Source: CAVQZC01 sp963718315 (GTDB taxonomy: Bacteria > Actinomycetota > Thermoleophilia > Gaiellales > JAICJC01). From it: a DNA stretch of 64,000 nt. The notes below the pieces were generated by a model. It saw nothing but the letters and a program-made list of their open reading frames with translations. It had not been told where the DNA came from and made no database searches. Of this stretch, positions 54,157 to 64,000 are shown one piece after another (positions within the stretch are counted from its first letter, which is position 1; each line of letters opens with the position of its first letter). The DNA lies in assembly GCA_963718315.1 (NCBI GenBank), contig CAVQZC010000013.1, positions 62,001 through 126,000 on the forward strand. Direction: 5' to 3'. The position numbers and the translations under genes were made by a program.

Positions 54157-54600
54157 CTAGCCGAGGGTGCCGCCGCGCAGCAGCTCGGGATCGATCGGAG
54201 TCACCGGCTGGTGCATCTGGATCTTCTCGGTCTGCAGCTGGCCCGGGCTCAGCAGGGCGACCTTCATCGGGGCGGCCGCGTGCCTGGTCTGCGGCTGGTG
54301 CGTCTGCTCCGAGACGAACACACCCAGCAGCGCCATCGCCGCCAGTGCAGCGGCGGCTCCCATGGACGCCGTCCAACGGCGCGCCGGAGAGCTGCGGCGC
54401 GGCGGCGCGAACGTCAGCGTCGAGACCAGCGGCCGCGAGCTGCGCACCCGGTGCGTTGTCCGCGTTGCCGATTCGGCGAACGACCGACAGGTCTCGCACG
54501 TCAGCCGGTGGCGCTCGGCGCTGCGCAGCTCAAGCTCGCTCGCCTCGCCGTCGAGGCCTGCGGAGATCAACTCTCGAGCGCTGTCGCACGGGTTGCTCAT
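54157..54600 (-). CDS. membrane-anchored zinc-finger anti-sigma-factor-like protein
   Basis: 147 aa from ATG 54600 (a start five codons upstream is possible). The N-terminal half has H-x3-C-x2-C (HRLTCETC), the ZAS zinc-binding motif of anti-sigma factors, followed by one transmembrane helix (GAAAALAAMALLGVFV) and a short extracytoplasmic tail. No sigma factor gene is adjacent. It lies downstream of the parvulin gene with a 25-nt gap. Confidence 0.75.
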   Translation of the reverse strand: MSNPCDSARELISAGLDGEASELELRSAERHRLTCETCRSFAESATRTTHRVRSSRPLVSTLTFAPPRRSSPARRWTASMGAAAALAAMALLGVFVSEQTHQPQTRHAAAPMKVALLSPGQLQTEKIQMHQPVTPIDPELLRGGTLG

Positions 54601-54625
54601 CGGCGTTCTGATCATAGCCACGACC

Positions 54626-55531
54626 TCATCGCCGCTGGATATCGGCACGAGCGCGCTCGGCGTTGAGCCAGCGCGTGAACGCTTTCTGCCTGAGAGCGGA
54701 GTTCATGGTGATTGCGATGGCGTTTTTCACCTGGGCGAATGTGTCGTAGTGGGCTGGCTTGCGGTCGGTCAGCTTCAGCACCGCATATGACGGCCCGAAG
54801 CGCAAAGGAGTTGGTGCGACTTCGCCAACTTTTAATTTGCCCACCGCGAGCCGGGTCGCCGGCGGCAGCGCGCTGAGCGGCCCCCAGCCAATGTCGGCGC
54901 TGCCCCCGCCCGGGTTGTACTGGCCTGCGAGCTGGTCGAATGTCCGCCCCTGCTTGAGGAGATGCAGGATCTCCTTGCCCTCCAGTGCGTTGCGCGCCTG
55001 GATGGCCGACAGCCGCACCACCGTGCCCACCCAGAACAGGTGGTGGTCGCTGATGTAGCGCTGGTGGAGCTGGGCATTGGTGGCCTTCAGCCTGGCGAAC
55101 TCGGTCGCGATCAGCTTGCGCACGAGCAGCCGCTGGTTGACCTCCTCGCGGAAGTGGGCCATCGTGATGCCGGCCTTCTTCAGCGCCGCTTTCACGTTGC
55201 CGCTGGTCGCCAGCGCCTGGGCCAGGCCGGCGTTCTCCTCGTCCGGCGTCAGGGTCACGAACCGGCGGTCGGCCTCCTGGGCGATCAGCGTCTGGTCGAT
55301 GGCGCGGTTCTCGGCGTCCTTCACCGAGTGAGGCTGGCCGGCGAACTTGAGATCCTTCTGCAGCGCCTGGATCGTCGATTGGTGGATCGGCTGACCGTTC
55401 ACCGTCAGGGCCACCGGATCCGTCTTGGCGGTCGTCGTGGCAGGTGCGGACGAACCGCCACCGCCCGAGCTGCCCGCACAGCCGGCCACGGCGGCCGCGA
55501 CCGCACACGCGAGAAGCAGCTGCTTGAACAT
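54626..55531 (-). CDS. PpiC/parvulin-type peptidyl-prolyl isomerase lipoprotein
   Basis: 301 aa with a lipoprotein signal (LLLACAVAAAVAGC). A SurA_N-like helical part (VNGQPIHQSTIQALQKDL) is followed by a parvulin domain (about 175-270; LLKQGRTFDQLAGQYNPGGG, DIGWGPLSALPPA). It helps fold exported proteins at the outer face. Its ATG overlaps the dppF stop, so it is translated with the importer; it may assist folding of the binding lipoprotein (inference). Confidence 0.88.
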   Translation of the reverse strand: MFKQLLLACAVAAAVAGCAGSSGGGGSSAPATTTAKTDPVALTVNGQPIHQSTIQALQKDLKFAGQPHSVKDAENRAIDQTLIAQEADRRFVTLTPDEENAGLAQALATSGNVKAALKKAGITMAHFREEVNQRLLVRKLIATEFARLKATNAQLHQRYISDHHLFWVGTVVRLSAIQARNALEGKEILHLLKQGRTFDQLAGQYNPGGGSADIGWGPLSALPPATRLAVGKLKVGEVAPTPLRFGPSYAVLKLTDRKPAHYDTFAQVKNAIAITMNSALRQKAFTRWLNAERARADIQRR

Positions 55532-56607
55532 CAGGAAGCCGGCGAAGCGGGTGCGGCTGCTGCAGGCTCCGGGGTGCTCGGGAGGTCGGGGAAGTGGCAG
55601 GCCGTCACGTGGCCGAGGCCGGGCCGCTTGGACTCGAGCGGCGGATACTCGTGCTTGCAGATCTCCTGCGCCTTCCAGCAGCGGGGGTGGAAGTGGCAGC
55701 CGGACGGCGGGTTCGCCGGGCTGGGCACATCTCCCTCGAGCACGATCCGCTGGCGCTGGCGCTCCTTGGTGGGATCGGGCACCGGCACGGCCGACAGCAG
55801 CGCCTGCGAGTACGGGTGCTGCGGATTGCGGTAGAGCTCCTCGGCGTCGGACAGCTCGACGATCCGGCCCAGGTACATGACCGCAACCCGGTCGGAGACG
55901 TGCTTGACGACCGACAGGTCGTGGGCGATGAACACGTAGGTCAGGTTCAGCTCGGTCTGCAGCTCGTCCAGCAGGTTCACGATCTGGGCCTGGATCGACA
56001 CGTCCAGCGCCGACACCGGCTCGTCGCACATGATCAGCTTCGGTCGCAGCGCCAGAGCACGGGCGACGCCGATGCGCTGGCGCTGACCACCCGAGAACTC
56101 GTGCGGGAACCGCTCGGCGTGGTCGGGCAGCAGGCCAACGGTGTTCAGCAGCTCGCGTACCCGCTTGCGGCGCGATGCCCCGTTGCCGACCCGCAGCGAG
56201 ATGAGAGGCTCCGCGATGATGTCCTCGACCCGCATGCGCGGGTTCAACGACGCATACGGGTCCTGGAAGATGATCTGCATGTCCTTGCGGGCGTCGCGCA
56301 GATCCTTGCCGTCGAGGCTGAGGACGTTGACCCCGTCCAGGAACGCCTGACCGGACGTCTCGGGGATCAGCCGCAGGATCACGCGGGCGGTCGTCGACTT
56401 GCCGCACCCGGACTCGCCGACCAGGCCCATCGTCTCGCCGCGCTTGACGTCGAAGGAGACGTCGTCGACCGCGTACACGGCCCCCACCTTGCGCCGCACC
56501 AGGATCCCGGAACGGATCGGGAAGTGCTTCTTCAGGCGGCGCACCGACAGCAGGACGTCGCCGCCTGTGGTCGGCGCCGCCTCCGGCTGTACCTCGGTCG
56601 CGCTCAC
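55531..56607 (-). CDS. dppF: dipeptide/oligopeptide ABC transporter ATPase, DppF type
   Basis: 358 aa from GTG 56607 overlapping the dppD stop. Walker A GESGCGKST, Q-loop IFQDPYASLNPR, signature FSGGQRQRI, Walker B IMCDEPVSALDV, H-loop IAHDLS; C-terminal oligopeptide domain with GCHFHPRCWKAQEIC. Specificity symbol is by type, not proven substrate. Last transport gene of the operon. Confidence 0.93.
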   Translation of the reverse strand: MSATEVQPEAAPTTGGDVLLSVRRLKKHFPIRSGILVRRKVGAVYAVDDVSFDVKRGETMGLVGESGCGKSTTARVILRLIPETSGQAFLDGVNVLSLDGKDLRDARKDMQIIFQDPYASLNPRMRVEDIIAEPLISLRVGNGASRRKRVRELLNTVGLLPDHAERFPHEFSGGQRQRIGVARALALRPKLIMCDEPVSALDVSIQAQIVNLLDELQTELNLTYVFIAHDLSVVKHVSDRVAVMYLGRIVELSDAEELYRNPQHPYSQALLSAVPVPDPTKERQRQRIVLEGDVPSPANPPSGCHFHPRCWKAQEICKHEYPPLESKRPGLGHVTACHFPDLPSTPEPAAAAPASPAS

Positions 56608-57644
56608 AGCAGGGCTCCGGTCGAAGCGAGCTCCTTGGCCCCCAGATCCTTGCGCTGGGCGGTGCTCAGGGTGCATGCCACCTTCTGCGTGTCGCTCAGG
56701 CGCTCGTACTCGGGGAAGCCCTTGAAACACTGCTCGTGGACGAACTTGCAGCGGTTGACGAACGGGCACCGCTGGTCGTCCATGTTGAGCAGGTTCGGCG
56801 GCGACCCGGGGATGGCGTTCAGCTGCGCCTCGCCGCCGGCGTCGAGCCGGGGCAGCGAGCCCAGCAGACCCCACGTGTACGGGTGCTGCGGGTTGTAGAA
56901 GATCTCGTCGGCAGTCCCCGTCTCGACCACCCGCCCGCCGTACATCACGAGCACCCTGTCTGCCATGCCGGCGATCACACCGAGGTCGTGGGTGATCAGG
57001 ATGATCGCCGAGCCGTAGTCGCGCTGCATCGCCTGCATCAGCTCCAGGATCTGGGCCTGGATGGTGACGTCCAGAGCCGTGGTCGGCTCGTCGGCGATCA
57101 GGATCGTCGGGTTGTTGGCCAGCGCCATCGCGATCATGGCGCGCTGCCGCATGCCGCCCGAGAACTCGTGCGGATACTCCTTCACGCGCTTGCTCGGGTT
57201 GGCGATGCCGACCCGGCGCAGGAGTTCCTCCGCCTGCTTCAGCGCGGCCTTCTTGTCGGCCTTGTGGTGGGCGACGAGCGGCTCCCCCACCTGGTCGCCG
57301 ATCTTGTAGACCGGGTTCAGGCTCGTCATCGGGTCCTGGAAGATCATCGAGATGTCCTTGCCGCGCACGGAGCGCAGCTGCTTCTCGTTCATCTGCACCA
57401 GGTCACGCGGCCCATCCGGCCCGTTCAGGATCACCTCGCCGTCGACGATCTTGCCGGGCGGATCGGGCACCAGTCCGAGAATCGAGAGCGACAGCACCGT
57501 CTTGCCGGATCCCGACTCGCCGACGATGCCCAGCGTCTCGCCGGGATAGACGTCGAAGGTGACGTCGTTGACCGCCTTCACCTGGCCCGCACGGGTCGAG
57601 AAGTAGGTCTTCAGGTTGCGGACCGAGAGTACGGGTTCAGCCAC
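56604..57644 (-). CDS. dppD: dipeptide/oligopeptide ABC transporter ATPase, DppD type
   Basis: 346 aa from a GTG. Walker A GESGSGKTV, Q-loop IFQDPMTSLNPV, signature FSGGMRQRA, Walker B ILIADEPTTALDV, H-loop LITHDLG, C-terminal RCPFVNRCKFVHEQC. Pairs with DppF. 24 nt from the upstream permease gene. Confidence 0.93.
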   Translation of the reverse strand: MAEPVLSVRNLKTYFSTRAGQVKAVNDVTFDVYPGETLGIVGESGSGKTVLSLSILGLVPDPPGKIVDGEVILNGPDGPRDLVQMNEKQLRSVRGKDISMIFQDPMTSLNPVYKIGDQVGEPLVAHHKADKKAALKQAEELLRRVGIANPSKRVKEYPHEFSGGMRQRAMIAMALANNPTILIADEPTTALDVTIQAQILELMQAMQRDYGSAIILITHDLGVIAGMADRVLVMYGGRVVETGTADEIFYNPQHPYTWGLLGSLPRLDAGGEAQLNAIPGSPPNLLNMDDQRCPFVNRCKFVHEQCFKGFPEYERLSDTQKVACTLSTAQRKDLGAKELASTGALL

Positions 57645-57668
57645 GTGGTTCCATCCCTGAGGAGAGGG

Positions 57669-58634
57669 TCAGTCCTTCAGCTTCGGGTCGGCGGCGTCTC
57701 GGAGCGCGTTCCCGAACAGGGTCACCGCGATCAGCGTGATCGCGATCGCGGCCGACGGCGCAAGCACCTCGACCGGGTTGAAGGTCACGAACTGCTCGCC
57801 GATGCCCGCCATGTTGCCCCACGTGATCGCCTGTGTCGGCGGAACGCCGACGCCGAGGAACGAGAGCCCCGCCTCGCCGGTGATGTTCCCGGCGATCGAG
57901 AGCGTCGCGACCACCATCAGCGGCGCCATCGAGTTCGGCAGGATGTGCTTGTGCAGCACCCGCAGGCCGCTGGCCCCGCTAGCACGCGCAGCCTCGACGT
58001 ACTCGGTCTCGCGAATCGAGAGCACCTGGCCTCGTAGCAGCCGGGCGAAGTAGGCCCAGCCGCTGATCCAGAGGGCGGCGACGACGGAGTTCACGCCGGA
58101 GCCGTACACGGCGATGATGGCCAGTGCCAGCAGGAAGAACGGGAAGCTCAGGAACCAGTTGGTGACCATCATCAGCACGCTGTCGACGAATCCGCGCGCC
58201 ATACCCGACGTGGCGCCGATGATCACTCCGACGATCACCGAGATGATGGTCGCGGCGAAGCCGATCGCGATCGAGATCCGGCCGCCGACCAGCAGGCGCG
58301 AGAGGATGTCGCGGCCCAGATCGTCGGTTCCGAACGGATGACTCAGCGACGGCGGTGAGTGATACACGGCGCCCTGGGTGAGGTTGATGTGCGTCGTGTT
58401 GTAGGGCGCCAGGCGATAGCCGAACAGCTCGATGACGATGATGAACGTCAACAGCATCAGGCCGACGACCGCGCTCTTGGCGCGGAACGTGCGCTGCAGG
58501 ACCTGCAGCCACGGGCCGGTCGATCGGCGGCTGGCAGCTTCCGATGCCTGCTGCGCCAGCGCGCCGGCACCGACCGCCAGCGCTCCGCCGCGCTGGCCGA
58601 CGACGGGAGTCTCTTCAGGTTGGTCTAGTGCCAT
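57669..58634 (-). CDS. dppC: dipeptide ABC transporter permease, DppC type
   Basis: 321 aa. N-terminal soluble stretch, then a helix (VVGLMLLTFIIVIELFG), PFGTDDLGRDILSRLLVGG, and five further helices with the EAA-type loop (RETEYVEAARASGASGLRVL). Its ATG follows the dppB stop without a gap. Confidence 0.93.
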   Translation of the reverse strand: MALDQPEETPVVGQRGGALAVGAGALAQQASEAASRRSTGPWLQVLQRTFRAKSAVVGLMLLTFIIVIELFGYRLAPYNTTHINLTQGAVYHSPPSLSHPFGTDDLGRDILSRLLVGGRISIAIGFAATIISVIVGVIIGATSGMARGFVDSVLMMVTNWFLSFPFFLLALAIIAVYGSGVNSVVAALWISGWAYFARLLRGQVLSIRETEYVEAARASGASGLRVLHKHILPNSMAPLMVVATLSIAGNITGEAGLSFLGVGVPPTQAITWGNMAGIGEQFVTFNPVEVLAPSAAIAITLIAVTLFGNALRDAADPKLKD

Positions 58635-59693
58635 CTATTCGATGTCCTGGAGTCGGATGCGAGGATTGGCGAACGCGTAGAGGATGTCGATCAGAACGCT
58701 GACCACGACGAAGATCAGGGCCAGCAGCATGGTGACCACGATCGCAACCGGTGCGTCGCGGGCGCCGATGGCCGTTATCTGGAGACGGCCGATGCCGTCC
58801 CATTGCCAGATCGACTCGGTGATCACGGCGCCGCCCAGGATGATGCCCAGGTCGAGCCCGATGATCGTGATCATCGGCAGCAGCGCGTTCTTCAGCGCGT
58901 GCTTGCCGATCACCTTGCGGGGGCTGAGGCCCTTGGCGCGTGCCGTCTTCATGTAGTCCGCTCTTACCACTTCGAGCAGGCTCGTACGCATGACCAGGGC
59001 GGTCGAGGCGACCGAGACCATGGCCAGCGTGATGGAGGGCAGCAGCAGGTTCTGGACGAAGAAGACCGGGTTGAACGCGCCCAGGAAGCTCGGTGGGTTG
59101 TCGGTATCGATGTTGAAAATGTTCGACGTGTCGAACCCGACGCCGGTGCCGAACAGGTTGTTGTGCGGCAGGCAGAACACGATCTGTAACGCGACCCCGA
59201 ACACGAACACGGGCAGCGCATAGATCCCCAGGTTGACCACCGTCACGCCGGTGTCGAGCCGCGTCCGGTGCTTGAGGGCCGAGAAGATCCCCAGGCCGAT
59301 GCCGAAGATGATCTCGATGATGATGGCCGAGATCGCCAGGGCCGCGGTGCGCGGGAACTTCTGCGCGATGACCGTGCTGACGGACGTGTAGCGCTGGACG
59401 GCCCACGACTGACCGAAGTCCGGGTTCCACGGATCCTGGAAGCCGGTGCTGCTGGTGTAGGGCCAGCGGAAGTCGAGCGCGCCGCCCACGAAATCCTTGT
59501 ACTGCATCCAGTAGGGCTCGTCGAGCTTCAGCGTGTGCCGCTCGTTGGCCAGAAAGATCGGTGTGGCGTTCTTGCCGGCGAGGATGCGGGCCGGGTCGCC
59601 GGGTACCGCCTTGAGCAGCGCGAACGCGATCAGGCTCACCCCGAAAAGGGTGGGAATCGCCTGGAGAAGGCGGCGGATGATAAAGACAAGCAC
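58635..59693 (-). CDS. dppB: dipeptide ABC transporter permease, DppB type
   Basis: 352 aa. Starts MLVFIIRRLLQAIPTLFGV as typical. A long periplasmic insertion between helices 1 and 2 (residues about 50-110, KLDEPYWMQYKDFV) is present, then six helices and the EAA loop (RTSLLEVVRADYMKTARAKG). A perfect 15-bp hairpin separates this gene from the SBP gene upstream. Confidence 0.93.
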   Translation of the reverse strand: MLVFIIRRLLQAIPTLFGVSLIAFALLKAVPGDPARILAGKNATPIFLANERHTLKLDEPYWMQYKDFVGGALDFRWPYTSSTGFQDPWNPDFGQSWAVQRYTSVSTVIAQKFPRTAALAISAIIIEIIFGIGLGIFSALKHRTRLDTGVTVVNLGIYALPVFVFGVALQIVFCLPHNNLFGTGVGFDTSNIFNIDTDNPPSFLGAFNPVFFVQNLLLPSITLAMVSVASTALVMRTSLLEVVRADYMKTARAKGLSPRKVIGKHALKNALLPMITIIGLDLGIILGGAVITESIWQWDGIGRLQITAIGARDAPVAIVVTMLLALIFVVVSVLIDILYAFANPRIRLQDIE

Positions 59694-59746
59694 GAGTCGG
59701 GAGTCCTCGGCGCGGGATGCGCCCCGTGGTCTGGCAGAAGTCTACT

Positions 59747-59783
59747 CCCGCCGGGGCGCCCGATAAAGGGGCGCCCCGGCGGG
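59747..59783 (-). terminator. perfect 15-bp hairpin between SBP and permease genes
   Basis: CCCGCCGGGGCGCCC (59747-59761) and GGGCGCCCCGGCGGG (59769-59783) are exact inverse complements with a 7-nt loop. No strong T-run follows. In ABC operons such a stem after the binding-protein gene stabilises the upstream mRNA and lowers downstream expression, giving excess SBP. Confidence 0.7.
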
Positions 59784-59797
59784 AGCTGGCTAATCGA

Positions 59798-61465
59798 TCA
59801 GCTCGCGGGCTTCGACGAATCGATGCCCATGATCGCGAAGTGGGGAACGCCCATTGCGTCGTAGGCGAAGTTCTCCACCTGCGGCGAGACCACCCGAGCG
59901 TACCCGTAGTAGTAGATCGGGATCTCGGGAGCATCTGCCAGGATCTCGCGCTGAATCGCGTTGTACATCGAGCAGCGCTTCGTCGGATCGCTCTCGGCAC
60001 GGGCCGCGACCAGATCCGCGTCGACCTTCGGATTCTTGTAGAAGGTCAGGTTGTTGTTGCCGGCTTCCTTCGAATAGAACATCGGGTAGATGAAGTCGTC
60101 AATCGAGGGATAGTCGGCGATCCAGCCCAGGCGCCAGAAGGAGAACTCGCCCTTCTGGAGCTTGTCCAGATACGTGCCCCAGTCGAAGTTCTCGGCCTTG
60201 ATGTTCAGGCCGACCTGCTTGTAGCCCTGGATCAGGGCCTCGGCGATCCGCTGGTGGCCGGGGTCGGTGTTGTAGCCGAGCGTGAGCTGCGGCACGGTAC
60301 CGACCTGGCTCAGCAGCTGCTTCGCCTTCGCCGGGTCGTAGTGGTAGGGCGACTGGTTCGGCTGGAAGCACGGCATGCCGTCTGGAACCAGGCCGTCCGC
60401 CACCTTGCCGATGCCCTCGTTGATGTTGTTCACCACAGCCGCCGAGTTGGTGGCGTAGTTGAGGGCCTGCCGGAGCTTCAGGTTCTTGGCGATGATGCTG
60501 TTGGTGTTCAGGTTGAACCCGTAGTAGTAGAGAGCCAGCTGCGGGCCGGTGCGGACGTCCTTGCCCAGCTTGGGATCGGACTCCGTGGCCTTGACCTGGC
60601 CGCTCGGGATCATCGCGTACTGCATCTTGCCGGACTTGAACGCCAGGAACGGGCCGTTCTCGTCGCCGTCCGGGTAGATGTGGAAGTTGACCTCGCTCAG
60701 GTGCGCCGGGGTCGGGCCCGTGTAGGTCGGGCTCTTCTTGATGATGATCGTCTTGTTCGGCGTCCAGCTGACGAACGCGAACGGGCCAGAGCCGACCGGG
60801 TGCTTCTCGAAGTTGGCCTGCTTGGACTTCGTGTTGGCCAGGTCAGGCGGGAACGCCCACGTGACGGGGTGGCCGAGCGTCTCGACGAAGTCGGAGAACG
60901 GGCTGGTGAGCGTCACCTGGAGGGTGTACGGGCCGGTGGCCTGGACACCCGAGAGCACCGCGTTGTTGCTGGCGACGCACTGGTCGTAGCCCTTGATGGG
61001 CTCGAGGATGTACGCAACCACGGACGCCGTGTACTTGGCGCAGGCGATGCCCCAGTCCTTGACGAACGTGTCGGCGTTGATCTTCTCCCCGTTGGCGAAC
61101 GCCGCATTGTTTCGCAGCTGGAACGTGAACACCGTGTTCTGGCTGTTGTGCGTCCAGCTCTTGGCGATGTCCGGCACCGTGGCGAGGGTTTGCGGGTTGT
61201 AGTCGACGAGGCCCTCGAAGATGTTCTTCTCGACCGACACACCCTCAGACTCCTGGCCCTGCAGCGGGGTGATGGACACCGGTTCCGCATACAGCGGGAA
61301 GTTGAACGTGCCGCCGTTGGTCAGGTTGGCGTTAGTCGAGATCGTCGACCCGGAGCCATTGCTGCCCGAGGAACTGCTCGACGATCCGCATCCGGCAGCG
61401 GCGAGAGCCACCACGGCGAACGCGGCGATCACTCCGAACCGCGCGCGGGTTACAAACGAACCCAC
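59798..61465 (-). CDS. dppA: dipeptide-type solute-binding lipoprotein
   Basis: 555 aa from GTG 61465 preceded by AAAGGAGGGAAA, the best ribosome-binding site seen here. Lipobox LAAAGC and a Ser/Gly linker precede SBP_bac_5 (KSWTHNSQNTVFTFQLRNNA; HPVGSGPFAFVSWTPNK; LKLRQALNYATN). First gene of dppABCDF. It is not closely similar to the island SBP; more Asn/Tyr-rich, with a separate substrate likely. Confidence 0.94.
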   Translation of the reverse strand: MGSFVTRARFGVIAAFAVVALAAAGCGSSSSSSGSNGSGSTISTNANLTNGGTFNFPLYAEPVSITPLQGQESEGVSVEKNIFEGLVDYNPQTLATVPDIAKSWTHNSQNTVFTFQLRNNAAFANGEKINADTFVKDWGIACAKYTASVVAYILEPIKGYDQCVASNNAVLSGVQATGPYTLQVTLTSPFSDFVETLGHPVTWAFPPDLANTKSKQANFEKHPVGSGPFAFVSWTPNKTIIIKKSPTYTGPTPAHLSEVNFHIYPDGDENGPFLAFKSGKMQYAMIPSGQVKATESDPKLGKDVRTGPQLALYYYGFNLNTNSIIAKNLKLRQALNYATNSAAVVNNINEGIGKVADGLVPDGMPCFQPNQSPYHYDPAKAKQLLSQVGTVPQLTLGYNTDPGHQRIAEALIQGYKQVGLNIKAENFDWGTYLDKLQKGEFSFWRLGWIADYPSIDDFIYPMFYSKEAGNNNLTFYKNPKVDADLVAARAESDPTKRCSMYNAIQREILADAPEIPIYYYGYARVVSPQVENFAYDAMGVPHFAIMGIDSSKPAS

Positions 61466-61570
61466 TTTCCCTCCTTTTGTCAGAGTCAGAGCACACCTCG
61501 CCCAACGCGGGGGGTACTCCCCTATCCGACGTTATGACGGCTCTGCGGACAGGAAGTTAGCGAGAATCGT

Positions 61571-61609
61571 CACGCGGGCAGAAGACCCCTCGGAGGGGGC
61601 ACCCGCGTG
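61571..61609 (-). terminator. terminator hairpin after atpG
   Basis: CACGCGGG and CCCGCGTG pair as an outer 8-bp stem, with an inner CCCCTCCGAGGGG hairpin. It begins 5 nt past the atpG stop. The structure ends the atpA-atpG message before the dpp operon, supporting the view that the ATP-synthase operon is really split. Confidence 0.6.
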
Positions 61610-61614
61610 GTCAG

Positions 61615-62490
61615 CTAGGAGAGGGCGTCTGCACCGGCCACGACCTCCAGGATCTCCTGGGTGATCTCGGCCTGGCGGGCGCGGTTCATGCGCAGAGTCA
61701 GCACGTCGAGGAACTCGCCTGCGTTCTCCGAGGCGTTCCGCATCGCCGTCATCCGGGCGCCGTGCTCCGAGGCCGTCGACTCCAGCATCGCGCGGTAGAT
61801 GGTCGTCTCGATGTAGGTCGGCAGCAACGCCGCCAGCACCTCGCGGACGTCCGGCTCGTGGATGTATGAGCCCTCGACGGCCTCTGGCTCGGCGCCGGTC
61901 AGCGCCTCCTCCGGCACCGGCAGCAGCTCGACCACCTCGAGCTTCTGGGCGAGGGCCGAGATGAAGCGGTTGTAGACCATGACCACGCGGTCGACCTCGC
62001 CGGAGGCGTACAGCTCAGCGGCCTTGGCGGCGATCTCACGGGCGTCGCCGTAGCTCGGGCGATCGGTGATGCCCGTGAAGTCGGCCTCCACCGTCTGGCG
62101 GCGGAAGCGCATGGTCGACACGCCCTTGCGGCCGACGACCAGCCAGTGCACGTCGCGGCCCGCCGCGCGCTGCTCGCGCGCGATCTCCAGGGACTGGCGA
62201 ACGACGTTGGCGTTGAACGCCCCGGCCAGACCACGGTCGGCGGTCAGCGCCAGCACGGCGACGGACTTCACGTCGCGCTGTGCCAGCAGCGGCTGGTCGT
62301 AGGCGTGCGCATCGGCCGCCGCGACCTCCACCATCACCTCGGCCAGCCGGTCGGCGTACGGCCGCAGCGCCTCGATTCGCTGCTGAGCGCGGCGCAGCCG
62401 CGACGCGGCCACCAGCTCCATCGCCTTGGTGATCTTCTCCGTGTTGCGGATCGACCGGATCCGCCGCTTGATGTCCTGCTGGGTGGCCAT
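61615..62490 (-). CDS. atpG: ATP synthase gamma subunit
   Basis: 291 aa. N-terminal KRRIRSIRNTEKITKAMELVAASRLRRAQ coiled coil and C-terminal ARMTAMRNASENAGEFLDVLTLRMNRARQA, the two helices that form the central rotor shaft. 16 nt from atpA. It is followed by a hairpin and not by atpD. Confidence 0.96.
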   Translation of the reverse strand: MATQQDIKRRIRSIRNTEKITKAMELVAASRLRRAQQRIEALRPYADRLAEVMVEVAAADAHAYDQPLLAQRDVKSVAVLALTADRGLAGAFNANVVRQSLEIAREQRAAGRDVHWLVVGRKGVSTMRFRRQTVEADFTGITDRPSYGDAREIAAKAAELYASGEVDRVVMVYNRFISALAQKLEVVELLPVPEEALTGAEPEAVEGSYIHEPDVREVLAALLPTYIETTIYRAMLESTASEHGARMTAMRNASENAGEFLDVLTLRMNRARQAEITQEILEVVAGADALS

Positions 62491-62506
62491 TCTGGGAGCC
62501 CGCCGC

Positions 62507-64000
<1,494 letters not shown>

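Overview
The window is GC-rich DNA whose third codon positions are almost all G or C. It is densely packed and most genes from 22 kb onward lie on the minus strand. The order hpf-secA-prfB-ftsE-ftsX-ctpA-rnr-...-smpB, a tmRNA tag ending ALAA, LCP cell-wall proteins and family-5 peptide transporters point to an Actinobacteriota member. My best guess is a Thermoleophilia-like lineage (Gaiellales/Solirubrobacterales), but this is inference. Several single-base frameshifts (about 1.86, 2.4-3.1, 27.4 and 48.5 kb) suggest either real gene decay or residual errors in a metagenome or long-read assembly.

Layout. 0-9 kb is mixed accessory DNA: a redoxin, two damaged alpha/beta hydrolases, an epoxide hydrolase, a cupin, a PAS-PAS-GGDEF-HD-GYP cyclic-di-GMP enzyme and a TauE/SafE permease. 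9.1-20.3 kb is a compact catabolic island: Rieske protein, amidohydrolase, two alpha/beta hydrolases, M24-fold enzyme, IclR regulator and a complete peptide-type ABC importer. It is bracketed by direct repeats of about 138 bp made of the tmRNA 3' end plus its downstream flank, with the intact tmRNA on the right. 20.7-25.8 kb holds an ASCH protein, an AIM24 protein, smpB, an MFS pump with a possible uORF/attenuator leader, and a HAD phosphatase.

25.8-38.6 kb is the housekeeping block: PBP, RNase R, S41 protease, FtsX/FtsE, RF2 with the classic programmed frameshift, SecA, HPF and ComF. 38.6-49.9 kb is a long overlapping operon combining sugar-nucleotide synthesis (UDPGP-type pyrophosphorylase, SIS isomerase, NDP-sugar pyrophosphorylase, UDP-glucose dehydrogenase) with SAM recycling (AhcY, MtnA, methyltransferase) and an LCP wall-polymer ligase. 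The UDP-glucose dehydrogenase is interrupted by a 182-residue mini-intein exactly at its catalytic cysteine.

50-64 kb carries the F1 ATP synthase genes, but the usual atpAGDC run is split. atpA-atpG ends at a strong hairpin, then come a dppABCDF-type importer, a parvulin lipoprotein and an anti-sigma-like protein, and only then atpD-atpC. Two copies of a hairpin-rich element with imperfect terminal inverted repeats lie at 23.45-23.66 kb and 53.89-54.15 kb, each directly behind a stop codon.

How it fits together: ssrA, smpB and rnr (three partners in trans-translation and ribosome rescue) lie within 10 kb. The sugar-nucleotide genes plus the LCP ligase would feed an acidic or mannose-containing envelope polymer, with AhcY/MtnA clearing by-products of methylation. 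The island probably imports and degrades a small amide, peptide or aromatic substrate under IclR control. No integrase, CRISPR array or rRNA was seen.
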